NCBI GenBank assembly: GCA_949126835.1
Contig: OX421497.1
Span: 15,195,679-15,259,678 of the forward strand
Direction of reading: 5' to 3'
Source of the DNA: Anisus vortex
Lineage: Eukaryota > Mollusca > Gastropoda > Planorbidae
DNA length: 64,000 bases
In this document: positions 45,546 through 57,817 of the stretch, in pieces
Position numbering within the stretch: position 1 is the first letter of the stretch
Layout of the letters: each line of letters opens with the position of its first letter
Translations under genes and position numbers: made by a program
Notes under the pieces: generated by a model
Database searches by the model: none
Told to the model about the DNA's origin: nothing
The model's input: only the letters and a program-made list of their open reading frames with translations

Positions 45546-47740
45546 AACCTAATAATAATAAAAACATCACCATTAGACTACAGCTGTTTTGATCCCGCGT
45601 CTGGTAAAAAGTGTTCGCTATATACTATATTTAGATTTACTCTGCTTAAAAAAATCTACAAGGGTGGGGAGGGGTCGTCTTACAAGATTGTCAAATGAAA
45701 CAACCTTCCAAAACAAATGTATACAAATTATTGCAAATTGGCACGACATTGGTCAGGGAAAAAGAAGACTCAATTGTTAAAGGATCCAAAATCGCATGAC
45801 ATGTTCTGATGCAGCTACTAATTGCGAGTCGATCGGTTCACAGTCACTTCATCCTCAGACAATTCATCCCCGTCACTTCATCCCCATCTCTTAATCCTAA
45901 TCACATATAATAGGCTATATAGCCTAAGAATACATGTTTGTGTTCAAGATAACAATTTAAAAACAACAACTTGTCCAATATTCAACAAAAGCTAGACCGA
46001 AGAAAGCGTTTGGAAAGGCAGGGGAATATAATATGGGGGGTGGGGGTTATTATAATTAATTATTATTGATTCAATTACTTGCCCATGTCCTCTTGATTTC
46101 TCGGTGATCTATTCAAATACATTTTTTATTCTGTTCAACTATAGACTAGACATCTGGTATTTTTGTGAATCCCCCCTCTCCCAAATAAGCTTATATAGTG
46201 GAATAAAACAAAAAAGCTCAACCACTATGAGCATGCTAAATATGATAGCATGAAGAAATGTGCTTTACAAATGAACATAGGGCCTATGTTTCAGTATTAG
46301 ATCTAGGCCCATATTTGTTTTTACATAATATAGTTATAATTAGGTCTGTATAGAAAAAAATAAAGATATTTCTGTGTAGGCCTATATATTATAAGGCTAT
46401 ATATAAGTCTTTTAATGTGTTTCACTGGACTGCTAATACTAACTTTTGTTCTTCTCGTATTGTAGAGGCCTACTGGGTGGACTATATTATAACAATGACA
46501 CGCTACATTCCTTTTATTGACGCAGGTGATGGGAAAACAAAAAAGAAGACCAATACCTTCGGACGAGGTAACAACAGAGAAAAAGGTTTTTTTTTTTCAT
46601 GGACGTCTGTTATGGACGACCCAACATGTTTTTTTTTTAAATAAATATTTATTATGATTTTTTCTATTTAAATATACTTACATCAATGCTAATGAAGAAT
46701 TAGCTAATTTATGACTGTTTAACATAAAGAACTCTAGATCTATTAAAAAATACTCGTTTTTTTCTTTATGCCCGTCAACCTCTGTCGGAGTACGGGCACC
46801 AACAACAGTTCTCCAGGGCGGGCGTCCGCATAGCACAATTTTAAGAAACAATATAGGCCCTATAATATTATAATAATATAGTGCCTACCTAGGCTAACCT
46901 ATGTTTTCAATGTGAACTTGTGAACGCCTAGATATCTATCTATAGCCTAACTTTTGTTAATGTACAAAATGTCTATAGGCCTACCTACCTAAGCCTAATA
47001 TTTAAAAAAGCAGCCTGCTGTTTTTAAATATAGGCTTCATCTTTAAAAAATTAAATGGCCTAAAGGCCTATAAGATCAATATAATATATATAGGCTATAG
47101 GCCTAAATAGGCCTACAAATCTATAACAAAAATTGAGAAAAAGGGGGGGGGGGCGTTAGATCCATTATGTGTTCAAATAATTTAACGCACACCACATATT
47201 TTTATAACTCACTACACTATACAAAGGGGGATAATTTCAACCTTCCTATGAACATTATAATTTTCTGTTTCAATTCTAAACTAAACTAAAAATAGGCTTG
47301 CTGTAATGTCAAGCGACGGTCACGGTGTTGTTTGATGTGGACCACAATGACAACATTGATCTACACACATGTAGGATAAATTGTCCACATAATTTGTCAT
47401 TCAACATTCTCATGCTTCCCTCGATCACATCTCCATAAAATCAACGTGGAACTGATTGCCCCCTTTTTTACATCGGCCGTTGGCTATTAGGCCTTTAAAT
47501 TCATGTCTAGACATTCCGTCACTCTGTTTCACCCCATCCCTTTTTAACCATAAAAGCGCGGGTTAAGTTTTCTTGTAGTAAAATAAAGGCGAACAGCTGA
47601 CGTCCGCAACGTGCCCAGACAAGTTGGCTCTAAATCTAAAAATAACTTGATTGCCGTGAACTGTTACCGAATGAGGCCGGAAATGGTCGGAAAATGTCGA
47701 TGGGGGGGGGGGGGGGGGGAGGAGAGGGACAAATGGGGGA
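45546..47740. other. Noncoding AT-rich stretch with AGGCCT palindromes
   Basis: No gene recognised. AGGCCTA-type palindromes are dense at 46,270-46,420 and 46,850-47,120. A few G runs. Short ORFs lack any feature. Confidence 0.5.
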
Positions 47741-48109
47741 GTAATATGGCATTCGACGAAGTGGGAAAGTCGGAAACTCGGAGGTTCCGAGTAGGAATAG
47801 AATAGCCTAATGTTCCGTGTTCCGACACTGTGCATTTTAAAACTGTTGGTTTTATCGATGCGTCATTAGCAACCTTGCAATTAAATTTTTTTTACAAGAT
47901 TTGTTAAAATGATAAAAAAAGAAAAATATCATGTACATTGCTCTTTTAAATAAAAAAATACCATTTTAAATAAAATTATGTTTCAAAATAGAGTAAAAAA
48001 TATGTATGCATTATAAGTACTGATCTATATATTATTGTGAAATATAAGTTCTTCGGCTTATAATGTTTAAGATAAAATCACTTATCTATATGAGCTGAAA
48101 ATCCGTAAC

Positions 48110-49217
48110 TAAGTTGACGTCCATTAATTACGTCAACTAAATAGGGGGGAGGGGGGTCTGAAAAGGTTTGACAATTGTCAACATAGGGGAGAGGGGCGGT
48201 CAAGAAAATTTGACATCAACAATGTTACTTTTTATTACCTAAAAAATGATACAAATTTATTACACAGTTCTACATGTGTCCTGTGCCACGACGTAGCATA
48301 GATAGGACATAGCAAACATGTAAAAACCTGGTTTTACGTTAATACAAATATATCAATTATGGATTTGACATGTCCTTTTTGTGCAGTATTTACTTATAGG
48401 CTACACAAGAAATAACTTAGGGTTCCCAAAAATAAATTTTACGAGTGAGTAATTGTCATATATATAGGCCTAGCCTACATAAATATAGGCCTACAAAGTT
48501 TATCAAAATTATGTCACACTAAAGTAAGATACACAATCTTGGAGGATTTAAGAACTGCAGGGTACTTCAGTTTATCTGTAGATTCCACTACAGACCGGTC
48601 CCATATTGGTATTGGTCAGCTCACTGTTATTGTGAGGTAGGCCTATATAGCCTATATGTTTCACAAGATGATGGGCTCCCTATTGAACGTTTTCTAGCTT
48701 TCCTAGATATGGGTAGCCACACAGGGGAAAATATGGCTAATATTGTGCACAACCACCATAAAATGAGTGCAAAATAGAATTACTTGCTGGATGAATTTCA
48801 CAAGACTAGTCAATCGCTCCAAGACCCCCAAATTAGTCTGTATGTATATTGTAGGGAATTGTAGGCCTATGATTCACTTTCGCATTTTGTTAAAGGTTCC
48901 CGGGATATGTTCGATCATTTTGAAGAAAGAGCAAAGGAAAAATTGCCTGTAGAAGAAGGCATATCAATGATGATGAAAAGGTCTAGTGAACAATTAACAT
49001 TGTAGGCTACCAAAAGCTCATTTAGTGAAACGTAAAATTGGAAAAGATGAAATATTTCTATGAAAAGAACAATAGTAAACAGAAAGAACAAAACTATTGT
49101 TAAAATCTTCGGATTTGAAAAAAATGTGGGAGGGGCGAGTTAGGGGGGGGGGAAGGATGGTAGGAACCATAGGTAAAAATCTACTAAAAATTGTAAAACG
49201 TAATTAATGGACAGCCC
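48110..49217 (+). mobile_element. TIR element carrying a DUF4371-type transposase relic
   Basis: Left end GACGTCCATTAATTACGT and right end ACGTAATTAATGGACAGCC are inverted. The left subterminal GGGGAGGGGGGTCTGAAAA also occurs at 22,600. The interior encodes a broken transposase-like fragment on the plus strand. Confidence 0.7.
48537..49000 (+). pseudogene. DUF4371/ZMYM-like transposase fragment
   Basis: LEDLRTAGYFSLSVDSTTD followed by SHIGIGQLTVIVR is the RNase H-like opening block of DUF4371 (hAT-related, often annotated zinc finger MYM-like). After a stop, GLPIERFLAFLDMGSHTGEN continues in another frame (48,670-48,760). Then comes a decayed stretch with FVKGSRDMFDHFEERAK. Multiple stops; non-functional. 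Confidence 0.75.
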
Positions 49218-49405
49218 CAAAGTAACGGTAACTCTTCTATATCTTATGTTAATTTTCAACGTCGTCAAGGAAGATGTAATTAATTCACATTATACATATT
49301 ATATAGATAAGTGACAAAATATTATGCAAAAATGCACCAAGTTCGCAAATGGGAAAACTTCCTACTCGGAATTTCCGAGTTTCCGACTTTCCCACTTCAG
49401 CGAAT

Positions 49406-50454
49406 GTAAAAATTTCGGAGTCAGAAAACTTAAAATGGCTGCGCCCTTAATGTCTCTTCTGTCTCCAGGAACAATAAAGCATGTTGTTCCGTGGAGAAAC
49501 AGGTAAACCCACCCGAGTACTTGCCGCACACCCAATCAATTTACATATAAAATAAAAATTCAACACTCGGATCGGTATACTCAAACCAGTAAATGAGAAT
49601 ATGAATGTAGGGCTGAACTGTAGGGCAATCAAGTTTGTTGTTTTACCATATAGATCTTATATTATAATATAAAATAAGAAGTAGCACAGAAAACACCAAA
49701 TCTATCCCTATCCTTTTTTATTACCTAACCGATACCAACTATTACCAAAAATACTACAAAGCCACCTTAACCTATATAAACTAACCGATACTAACTATTT
49801 ATCACTAAGTCTATGGGTCCGAATAGCCACTTCGTTCTACTAACTTCTAGTATTCTAATCTGAATTTCATGTTGGCTTGAGTCACAAAAATGACTGGCTT
49901 GCATTACGGCAAGAGTTAAAGTTACATGTAAAAGTTAAATCCCTGGACGTCCTGGTGTAGTAAATCAGTCAATTTTCAGTTAAATGACAGCTGACATTTC
50001 TATTAGTTGTCATGATCATAAATGCAGTCTACCTCTATATTCAACACAACCACCTTAAAACCTCTAATAATAATAATTATAAGTACCATTCGATCGGTAA
50101 TAAAGAGCAGGCGCTTGTACCTTAACATAATGTGTATGTAAAACAACAGTGCATAAATTTAAAAAAAATGTCTTTACCAGACCAAAAACTTGTATTTGTC
50201 TTTTTCTTTTTTCTACTATGAATAACATAGGCTTCAAATTATAACAGTCCAAGCAGATTTTTATTTGTGTGCAGTCTAATATCTAGATTTTGCCCGATAA
50301 CCCCCCCCCCCCCCCCCCGAAAAAAATAAATCTATATATATATACAAAAATAGAAAATAAAACACCTTAATCTCATTTCAAACCCTAAAAAAAACATGTA
50401 GGCTAGAGTTGTAAGTTTTAAATGCAACAGAAATATATGTCATTTATGTATTTA
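49406..50454. other. Noncoding stretch
   Basis: No gene recognised. Contains a C run at about 50,301-50,318. Confidence 0.45.
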
Positions 50455-50826
50455 AAAGACTGAAAATGAAAAGTTTAAATTTAAAATATCGTGAATTACG
50501 TTACAATTTTTAGTTCTTCTACCCCTTCCCCTACTTTAACAACTGTCAAACTTTCTAGTGACCCCTCTTATAAAATTATGTCAATTTTTTTAACTCCCTC
50601 CCTCACCCTATTCAAGCTTACAATGAGTTACGGCCGGCAAATATGTTTGATATAAATTAAAAAGATCTACGAATAGATGTAATACATTTTTACTAGTTTA
50701 CCAGATTTCATATTGACTTCTTAACATAGTCTAATTTTTCTTACTTGGGCACATATATAAATCAGAAGTATAGTTTGTAAATCACTTGTAAAAAATATCT
50801 TATACAAAAGTATTTATTTATTACAA

Positions 50827-51285
50827 CCTACATTGCCCGGCGTTGCCCGGGTGAAAAAAAACAGGACTGTATAAGGTGCAGATAAAAATTTTATAACCTA
50901 CAATTAAAAGATAGGCCTAGCTATAAATGTAATATTTAAATTCTTTTTTTTTACTGAAGACCTAATTAGGAAAGTAATTTAAAATAAATATTATAATCGG
51001 GTAAAAAAATAGGGAAGTATTTTTATTTAACAAAAATCTAAATTTTTGTTTTTAAAAGTTTGAAAAAAATGTAGAAAAAAGGTGTAGTCTAACTGGAGAA
51101 TCGAACCCGGGTCGCCCGCACAGCAGTCCTAACGTTAACAACTTAGCTAGAGAAGGCACATGTCAGATGTGAAAAGCTATTAGACAGTATATAGGACTAG
51201 GCCTAAATAACTCAGTGACACAAACTCACACATTGACCAATGGGGATCCGTGGGGACACAAAAACGATCTTTTTATATATAGAGA
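50827..51285 (-). mobile_element. Small non-autonomous Helitron with tRNA-like segment
   Basis: On the minus strand it starts at an A/TC boundary (TCTCTATATATAAAAAGATC), continues CGTTTTTGTGTCCCCACGGA, and ends with hairpin CCCGGGCAACGCCGGGCA before GTAGG-T. No TIR or TSD, as expected. A Pol III-like segment lies inside. Confidence 0.75.
51090..51165 (-). repeat. tRNA-like segment inside the small Helitron
   Basis: On the minus strand, TAGCTAAGTTGTTAACG (A-box-like) is followed by GCGGGCGACCCGGGTTCGAT with a perfect GGTTCGATTC B box. It lacks an aligned acceptor stem, so it is not called as a tRNA gene. Confidence 0.6.
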
Positions 51286-51832
51286 TTTTCAATGTTTTCA
51301 ATGTATTATTCCAAACATTGTTTGACAAAAAGTAAAAATATATAGTTTGGTGTTAACATTATCTAATATTCTCCATTTGTGTTACTATTTAAAATAAACA
51401 ATCGCGGCAAAATATAATATTGATTAATTAAAACAATTGTATAATAAACATTTTTAATTTTTTTTTTACATTTTTAGCATTAAACTTAAATACTAAATAA
51501 TTAAAGGTGAAATTGTGTTATTCATTGAAAAGACTGTAAATGAAAAGATTAAAATATATATAGGCTACATTAGATGATTTGTTTAATTCCTCCCCCCCCC
51601 CCCCCCCCCGCCGCTCAATAAACCTAACAGTAAATTACACTTCTGACTATTGTTATAAGGAAAATACGAATAAACTGAATACATCTTTTCTAGTTTACCA
51701 GATTTCGAATTGACAATGTTAACATATTCTAATATATCTTACTTTGGTAGGCCTTTATAAGTAAATCATACATATTTTTAATGAGACATTCGTAAACATA
51801 TGCATTGAATTAAAAAAAAGTGGATACTAATA

Positions 51833-51963
51833 CAGTGTATATTATTTACAGTGTAGAGTGTAGAGTATACTGCTACATTGTATACTATTTACAGCATAGT
51901 GTATACTGCTACAGTGAACACTATATACAGTGTAGTGTAATCTGCTACAGTGTACACTATATA
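51833..51963. repeat. Imperfect tandem repeat (TACAGTGTA / TATACTGCTACA)
   Basis: About 50-60 bp units with TATACTGCTACAGTG, CACTATATACAGTGTAG and variants. Confidence 0.75.
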
Positions 51964-52260
51964 CATCTATTCATTGTTTAAACACAAAAAAGTTTTAGAG
52001 GTGTATTTTTTTCCAAACAATGTCAGATAAAAGAAAGTTAAAAATAGACCTTTAGTTTGTTGAAACTTCATCTAATTCTGTTATTATTTAAACGGCAAAC
52101 TATTATCTGACTTTTAATTAATACGTAAATATTTATTTGTTTTTCTTTTTTTAAAATTTAATCTAAAATATATTGAAGTTTAATCTAAGTTATTATTTTC
52201 GCCGTGTTTTTTTTCCAAACAATATTTGATAAAAAAAAGTAAAATATATAGTTTGGTGAA

Positions 52261-53373
52261 ACCTAAATCTAATTCTGTTATTACCTAAACGTAAAACTAT
52301 TATCTCACAAGTAATTAATACGTAATGGAAAACATTTCCAACATGGTTATAAAGATTCCATTTATCTTTTCCTCATATAATTTTTAAGCTGCTATTTTCT
52401 TTTATTTAATCTAAAATACATTGAAGATTTTATCATCTAAATAGGCCTAGGCCTCGAGGGCAGCATACTAATATTTGTCAACTCACTGGCTGTAGTTTGC
52501 ACACCCCTGCATTACATAAATTACACTTAGTCTTTCTTTAAATTATATCTATCATCGGTGCGCATCAGTAGTCTAAACAAGAAATTAAACTTCTTTCTGC
52601 TGTAGTAAGCCTACGGGTATTCCCGAAACGTCATTATTGTGACGCAACAAAACACCACTCTTGAAAGCCGCACTACACGTGGGTCGAGCAATGGCATGTT
52701 TTCACGTCCAAAATCAATTATCTACAATAAATCTAATGGGTAGTTTTGTCGAACGTTCATTTCCGATTTTTATTTGTGGGGCCGAAAAGCTCTAGATTTT
52801 TTTTAGGTGAAACAAGTCGTGCATTAAAACATGAAGAAAATCGTTAGAGCGCTTTTGAAGAAAATTTCCAGACATACATACATATATATATATACATACA
52901 TACATACAATTTTCGCTCGTATTATAGTATAGGATTAAAATGTAATTTATATTTAAAAGCCTTAGGAAATCTGTCTTTCCACAATAGAAGGAAAACCCAA
53001 AGTAATAACTTTTGTGCAAGTGCATAATATATATTGCAATGACCTTCTAAATAACTATATAAATATCATAAACAAATTGTAAAGCAAAGGAAACATGCCC
53101 CTTTCACAATGATGTCACATACACAGAAAAATGAGATAGTGATGATATATTTTTTTGCAAGTAAAAATTTAAAATGACTAAATAAAATTTGAGCAAATCC
53201 AATATATATGATTCTTTTAAATCTAAACCTCACACTCAATAAAATCCTTCATGGGCTACTTTCACTTGACGGAGTATATTTATATTACCTGTTCATTAAA
53301 AAATAACAACGTTCAAATAGTTATCACTTTCTAAACTGATCATCAAATTTCTTTTTAATGTTTTGTATCTCTA
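52261..53373. other. Noncoding stretch
   Basis: No gene recognised. An ATAC/AT microsatellite at about 52,872-52,908 resembles the GTATG-rich start of the local Helitron-like family. Confidence 0.45.
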
Positions 53374-54010
53374 GTCATATATATAAATCTCAAAAGGTGT
53401 ATGTATGTATGTATATATGTGGGTATGTATGTACATGTCGCATAATCTTTTTAAATACTGAACAGAATGAAATGAAATTTGCTACAAATATTCTTTGCGT
53501 TTCTGCGGTGGACACTGTCAAGGTTAAAAAAAAAATTGAAATGACCGCAGTGGTCAGTATGGTCAAAAAATGCGAATAAAAAGACAAATTTTGGTTTCAC
53601 TTTGAAAATGCCAGTCCAACTTTTTATCATTATTTGATCGATCGCGCTAATAAGAAAAAAGGACGCGTTGAGATTATTTTTTATGGCGTCTTCAATTGTT
53701 GAGCAGAGAAAGCTAGCTCCTTTTTTATGACGTCATCAAATTTTGCAAATTCATGTTAAAATTAACTTTATAGCAAGATATGTTTAAGAAGGGAACACAT
53801 TTTCGTTTTAATTTGCGTCGTAATTTGTACCGGGCAATATTTGAATTGTTTAAATTACCAGAAAATACTTTATCACCGCTTAAGACTATTGTTCATGACT
53901 GCATGGGTAGCTACAGTGTATTTGAAAATTATTTTAGCCAGTTTGGAGAATGGGGCACCTTAAGGCTTATAGCCTTTGTAACGGGCAATGTTTCAATTTC
54001 ATTCGTGTTA
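53374..54010 (+). mobile_element. Inverted, diverged and truncated copy of the left-edge Helitron-like family
   Basis: Starts TCATATATATAAATCTCAAA, then GTATG repeats, GCATAATCTTTTTAAATACTG and GACCGCAGTGGTCA. This is the reverse complement of the right end of the copies at 1-2867. It continues through TTTAATTTGCGTCGTAATTTG and ends in the GGGGCACCTTAAGGCTTATA block with only a trace of the 19-bp minisatellite. The CTAGT end is absent. Confidence 0.82.
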
Positions 54011-54562
54011 AATTATATCAACAAAAAAAAAATCTACAGGTCCAAAATCGCGGTACGAAACCCGGTTCGGTGAGAATCGGATCCGCTATAAATAGACTTA
54101 AAAGTAATAGACCAGGTAGGCGTACTGTAAACCATACCTAGATAGGCCTACAGTATTAGTCCATAGGCGTAGTTTAGTGAAATGTCACGCTATGTTGGAT
54201 TTTTTTTTAATGCACTAAAATTATCGGAAAATAGGGTAGGCTACCTATATTTTCCAGCCGCCTAGATTTTTATCGTCATATCGGTAATTGGTTATTCCCG
54301 ACTTGGCGACTGTTTCACACCTCCGTGTAGGCTATACTATTACTATTAGTATAATAGGCTAGGCCTAACTATAAGCTTAATATATTAAAGGTTATTGTCA
54401 TTTTAATGGAAAGATTAAAACTGCTTTTTTTCCTCCATTAAAAATGCGTTTTTTTTCAGCCCGCTAAAATGAAGGTGACGAAATATGAATAAATTAATCT
54501 ATTGGAGCAATGTCACAGTTAGTAGTTAGGCCTACTGTTTAATATAGCCTATATTAGTGTAA

Positions 54563-56152
54563 TGTCATATTTTGGTGGTTTCCAAGTATTGGAACACACA
54601 ATGCTTATTCCCCTCTCTTTTTTCTCCCTACACAAGATTTTGTGGGCGGGGCTTATTTTTCTATTTCCTTGCCTTTTAGTACGAAGGCGAAAGATTCCTG
54701 GTTATTTTGGTATTCCGTGTTGACCTCAAATTCTCGGAGTGGCTAGGAATGGTTTATTATTTCTGCATGGGGGAGTTCCTATCATTTTTATTTTGAGTTT
54801 TGTAATGATACCATTATTTTCACCCCTCCTAGTAATAGGTCTGTCCCCCGCACCACTTTAATAGTATTCAGACGACCTGCCAACTCTTCCGATTTTCTCG
54901 GAATTATGCGGATTTTTCACCCATCACTCCGACATTCCGACAAAGCCTTTAGAATTCCGACTTTCTGCAATTTTTTATATTTTTTATTTTTCCGTCAAGA
55001 CTGTCGATAGTAAGAATCCAAAACCAAACAAAAATGAGCGAGCCCGGAAATGTTACGTTTCGTTTTAGCCACTTGCGTTATTTTTCATTATACCGTACAC
55101 CTAGGCTAATATTTTGATAGCCAAACCTGATTGTTATGAAACGTTTTCGTGTTAAAACATGCCACCAAAGTCCGATTACAACATATTTTCTTAAAAAAAT
55201 GTAGCGAATTCAAAAATAATCAACAACAACAATAAACAAACAACCAATCTCTAGGCCTACCGATGCAATGCCATCACATAAGCCTAATAATAAGCCATAT
55301 TAATTATTAGGCCTACCAAATTACCGGTATTCGCAATTGTAAAAAAATACAATTTTGCATGACATCAGATTTTCTTGGAAAGCAATAGATTTTTATCTCT
55401 AGGCCTAGATCTACTTCTCTTTTCTATAAATGTAAACACATATTACTCTTATACTGACTATTGAAAAACAAAATAGGAATAGGCCTACTACAACTACAAG
55501 ACTAAGGAAAAATCCATTTTGTGGCCAAAATAACTACGGAAAATGTTGTCTAAAAATACCTAGGTCTAGCCTATAGCATAAGCATATTTAGCCTTTAAAG
55601 TTAAATACACAGATATTAATTAAAACTTTAAACTAATTACATTGACATTAATAACAAATAATACTAGTTATATTCCTTCTAATGGAAAATACATAACTTG
55701 TGCGCGCGCAGATACAGATTTTTTTTCTTGGGACGTTGGCAGGTCTGAGTATTTAATGATTTGTTTGTCTTAAAGGCAGAGAGTTTTGAGATAATTTCTT
55801 TTGAGGACGCTTGTGTTTGCACTATTTTATTCTAACTGTACATAATCTTCATATTGTATATATATTGGAACATATCACCTGAATTAAATTATCAACAACA
55901 TTTACACTGAAGCTTCCTCGTCAAGTTACTATTCTATTGTGTTGTTTACAATACTATAATATTTATTTATTTATTTACTACTATAACGTCAAGGAAAGGA
56001 ACTGTTAGAACGCAAATCCTGAGTTTGTGCCCAGGACCATAAGGAGAGTTCGTGTAATACTGAAACATAAATAATAATAACTAAAGTCTACCCTAGGACC
56101 AACGAGAATTATCTACGATATCTCTGGCCACAAGGGGATTGTAGGATTAACA
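54563..56152 (+). repeat. 5' LTR (enlarged by an inserted TIR element)
   Basis: Begins TGTCATATTTTGGTGGTTTC and ends GTAGGATTAACA. Removing the insertion and one TSD (885 bp) leaves 705 bp, close to the 695-bp 3' LTR. The two LTRs remain very similar apart from small indels. Confidence 0.92.
54869..55747. mobile_element. 879-bp TIR transposon in the 5' LTR, 6-bp TSD
   Basis: Ends CAGACGACCTGCCAAC and GTTGGCAGGTCTG, inverted apart from a 3-base insertion. The TSD AGTATT is at 54,863-54,868 and 55,748-55,753. The 3' LTR carries a single AGTATT at the same place. No transposase was recognised. Confidence 0.9.
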
Positions 56153-56586
56153 AAATTTGGTGGTCTCGCCCGGAATATTTGAGTTCTACTTTTCCTGACC
56201 TAGGATTAAAACAAATTTGTTTGCTTGTACCGGAATATTTGAGTTTTTCTTTTCCTGACCTAGGACTAGAAATATTCTGTGACATTGTAGTACTGGGAGC
56301 GGCATATTTGTGTTTCGTTTTCTAGGACTAATGACTCACTAATGAGGTTTGTAAACTAGTCAACAAACTAGTTTCGTTTTCTAGGACTGTGAAACTATTC
56401 TTTTTAAAAAGAGGATAGAACTGGTTTGCATATTTATTCCTTTTGGAAGTTTGAAGATTCCACAAAGTGTGTGATATTATATTGTGCAAATTTCTGGACA
56501 AACCATAAGTTGGGACCTTATATTTTTCTAGTTTATATATATTATATATATTACTCTACATTCACGAATATTACGAACGCTATACT
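56153..56586 (+). promoter_or_regulatory. Retrotransposon 5' leader with candidate primer-binding site
   Basis: TGGTGGTCTCGCCCGG starts about six bases after the LTR and is the candidate tRNA primer site; I did not assign the tRNA. Three to four diverged copies of a roughly 70-bp unit follow (CCGGAATATTTGAGTT ... TTTCCTGACCTAGGA). Confidence 0.6.
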
Positions 56587-57560
56587 ATGGCTTCGAATAT
56601 ATCAAGTGAGGAACTTAATGGCATGTCATTGGTTGAACTAAAAGAATTAGCTGAGTCCTTTGGGATTGAGGCAGGGCAGGCAAGACCTAATCGTAATAGT
56701 TTGATCAAAGAAATTATGACATGTTTGAACGGGCAGAATGCCATGAACACTGGTAATGTAGTTGAATTGGGCGGGAACGATATCATTCATGGTAATGTAG
56801 CTCCCAGTGGGAGTGAGGTAAGTGCCCATGGAGACGAGGTAAATAACATGTCATCTAGATCATCAAACAATGATGAAGATAAAGGTTTGAGAGAAAACCT
56901 AAAATTCCAATTAGCTATGAAGAGAATGGAATTAGAAAGTATGGAAAGGAGAGAATTGGAAAGAATTAGGATAGAAACTGAAAGTAGAGAAAGGATAGAG
57001 ATGTCATGCATGAACAGATCTGACCATCGTAGGGACAGCAATGGTAGGGATATTAGCGCAATGAAGCAACACTTGCCTATATTCAGAGAAGAAGATGTTC
57101 AAGACTTCTTCTTGCTTTTTGAGAGGATAGCATTAGATTATCGATTATCAGTTCCCGGATGAGAAGATGGCTCTATTGCTTCGATCGACACTCAATAAAG
57201 GCAAAGCATTGGACGTAGTGTTGAGTTTAACACCCGAGGAAATAAATGATTATGAAGTGATCAAAGATAGGGTGCTAAAAAGTTATTCCCTGACACCAGA
57301 AAAATATAGAAAGCTGTTTAGAGACTGAAAGAAGGCATATGACCAAACTCATGTAGACTTTTTGAGACAAAAGGAGAACATGTTAGAACAGTGGCTAAGG
57401 TCACAGAATGTGAGTTTAATAAACTCAAGAACCTAATATTGTTTGAGGAATTTAATGATTGTATTCGAGTGGATATTAAAACTCACATCTCAGACCGAGG
57501 TTTGAAGATGTGCATGAAGCTGCTAGATTGGCAGATAACTATGCCATAATTCATGCCATA
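56587..57560 (+). pseudogene. gag of the Gmr1-type element
   Basis: Starts MASNISSEELNGMSLVELKE (start chosen as the first ATG after the leader). The N-terminal LVELKELAESFGIEAGQ resembles a SAP-like helix pair, followed by a charged coiled coil (residues about 110-145, MKRMELESMERRELER). A capsid-like region begins FREEDVQDFFLLFERIA near 175. The frame breaks near 57,155 and continues one frame over (DEKMALLLRSTLNKGKALDV) to a stop near 57,326, then decays further. The CCHC knuckle follows at 57,730. Confidence 0.85.
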
Positions 57561-57723
57561 TTATAAAGCCTTATTATGCTGAAAAACCCAAAGTGCACAA
57601 ACCAGAGCCCAAAGAGGCTAGTAAACCAAAAGTGACAAATGAAAACAATAATAAGAACAGTAGTGTAAATAATAATAGTAACTTAGTTCATTTCAGGAAG
57701 CAGACAGATGTAAATAAAGCAAA

Positions 57724-57772
57724 GGTGGTATGTTTCAACTGCAAGAAATAGGGCCACACGAAGAAAGACTGT
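57724..57772 (+). pseudogene. CCHC zinc knuckle with internal stop
   Basis: VVCFNCKK, a TAG, then GHTKKDCW gives C-x2-C-x4-H-x4-C with one stop codon in place of a residue. This is the retroviral-type nucleocapsid knuckle. Confidence 0.8.
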
Positions 57773-57817
57773 TGGATCCTTACCAAGAAGCAAGGTGCTA
57801 TTCTACACTATGCCAGA

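Larger units (their letters stand above)
47750..49405. repeat. Inverted repeat arms, about 50 bp, 1.6 kb apart
   Basis: GAAGTGGGAAAGTCGGAAAC at about 47,758-47,777, together with CTCGGA...TTCCGAGTAGGAA, recurs inverted at about 49,355-49,405 (CTACTCGGAATTTCCGAG, TTTCCGACTTTCCCACTTC). The arms bracket the DUF4371-type element, so they may be the ends of an older element. Confidence 0.75.
50455..52260. repeat. Diverged ~1-kb tandem duplication
   Basis: Landmarks recur in order: AAAAGACTGAAAATGAAAAG (50,453) with AAAAGACTGTAAATGAAAAG (51,525); CTAGTTTACCAGATTTC (50,694 and 51,690); and CCAAACA..GT/A..GATAAAA..AAAGT with CTAATTCTGTTATTA (51,307, 52,012, 52,215). The third landmark is itself triplicated. 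The left copy holds a small Helitron that the right copy lacks. Confidence 0.72.

Noticed and set aside
53374..53390. Exact CTAG/TC junction suggesting another Helitron concatemer
   Set aside because: The sequence left of CTAG lacks the hairpin and CATTTCAG of the family's 3' end, so the match is probably chance.
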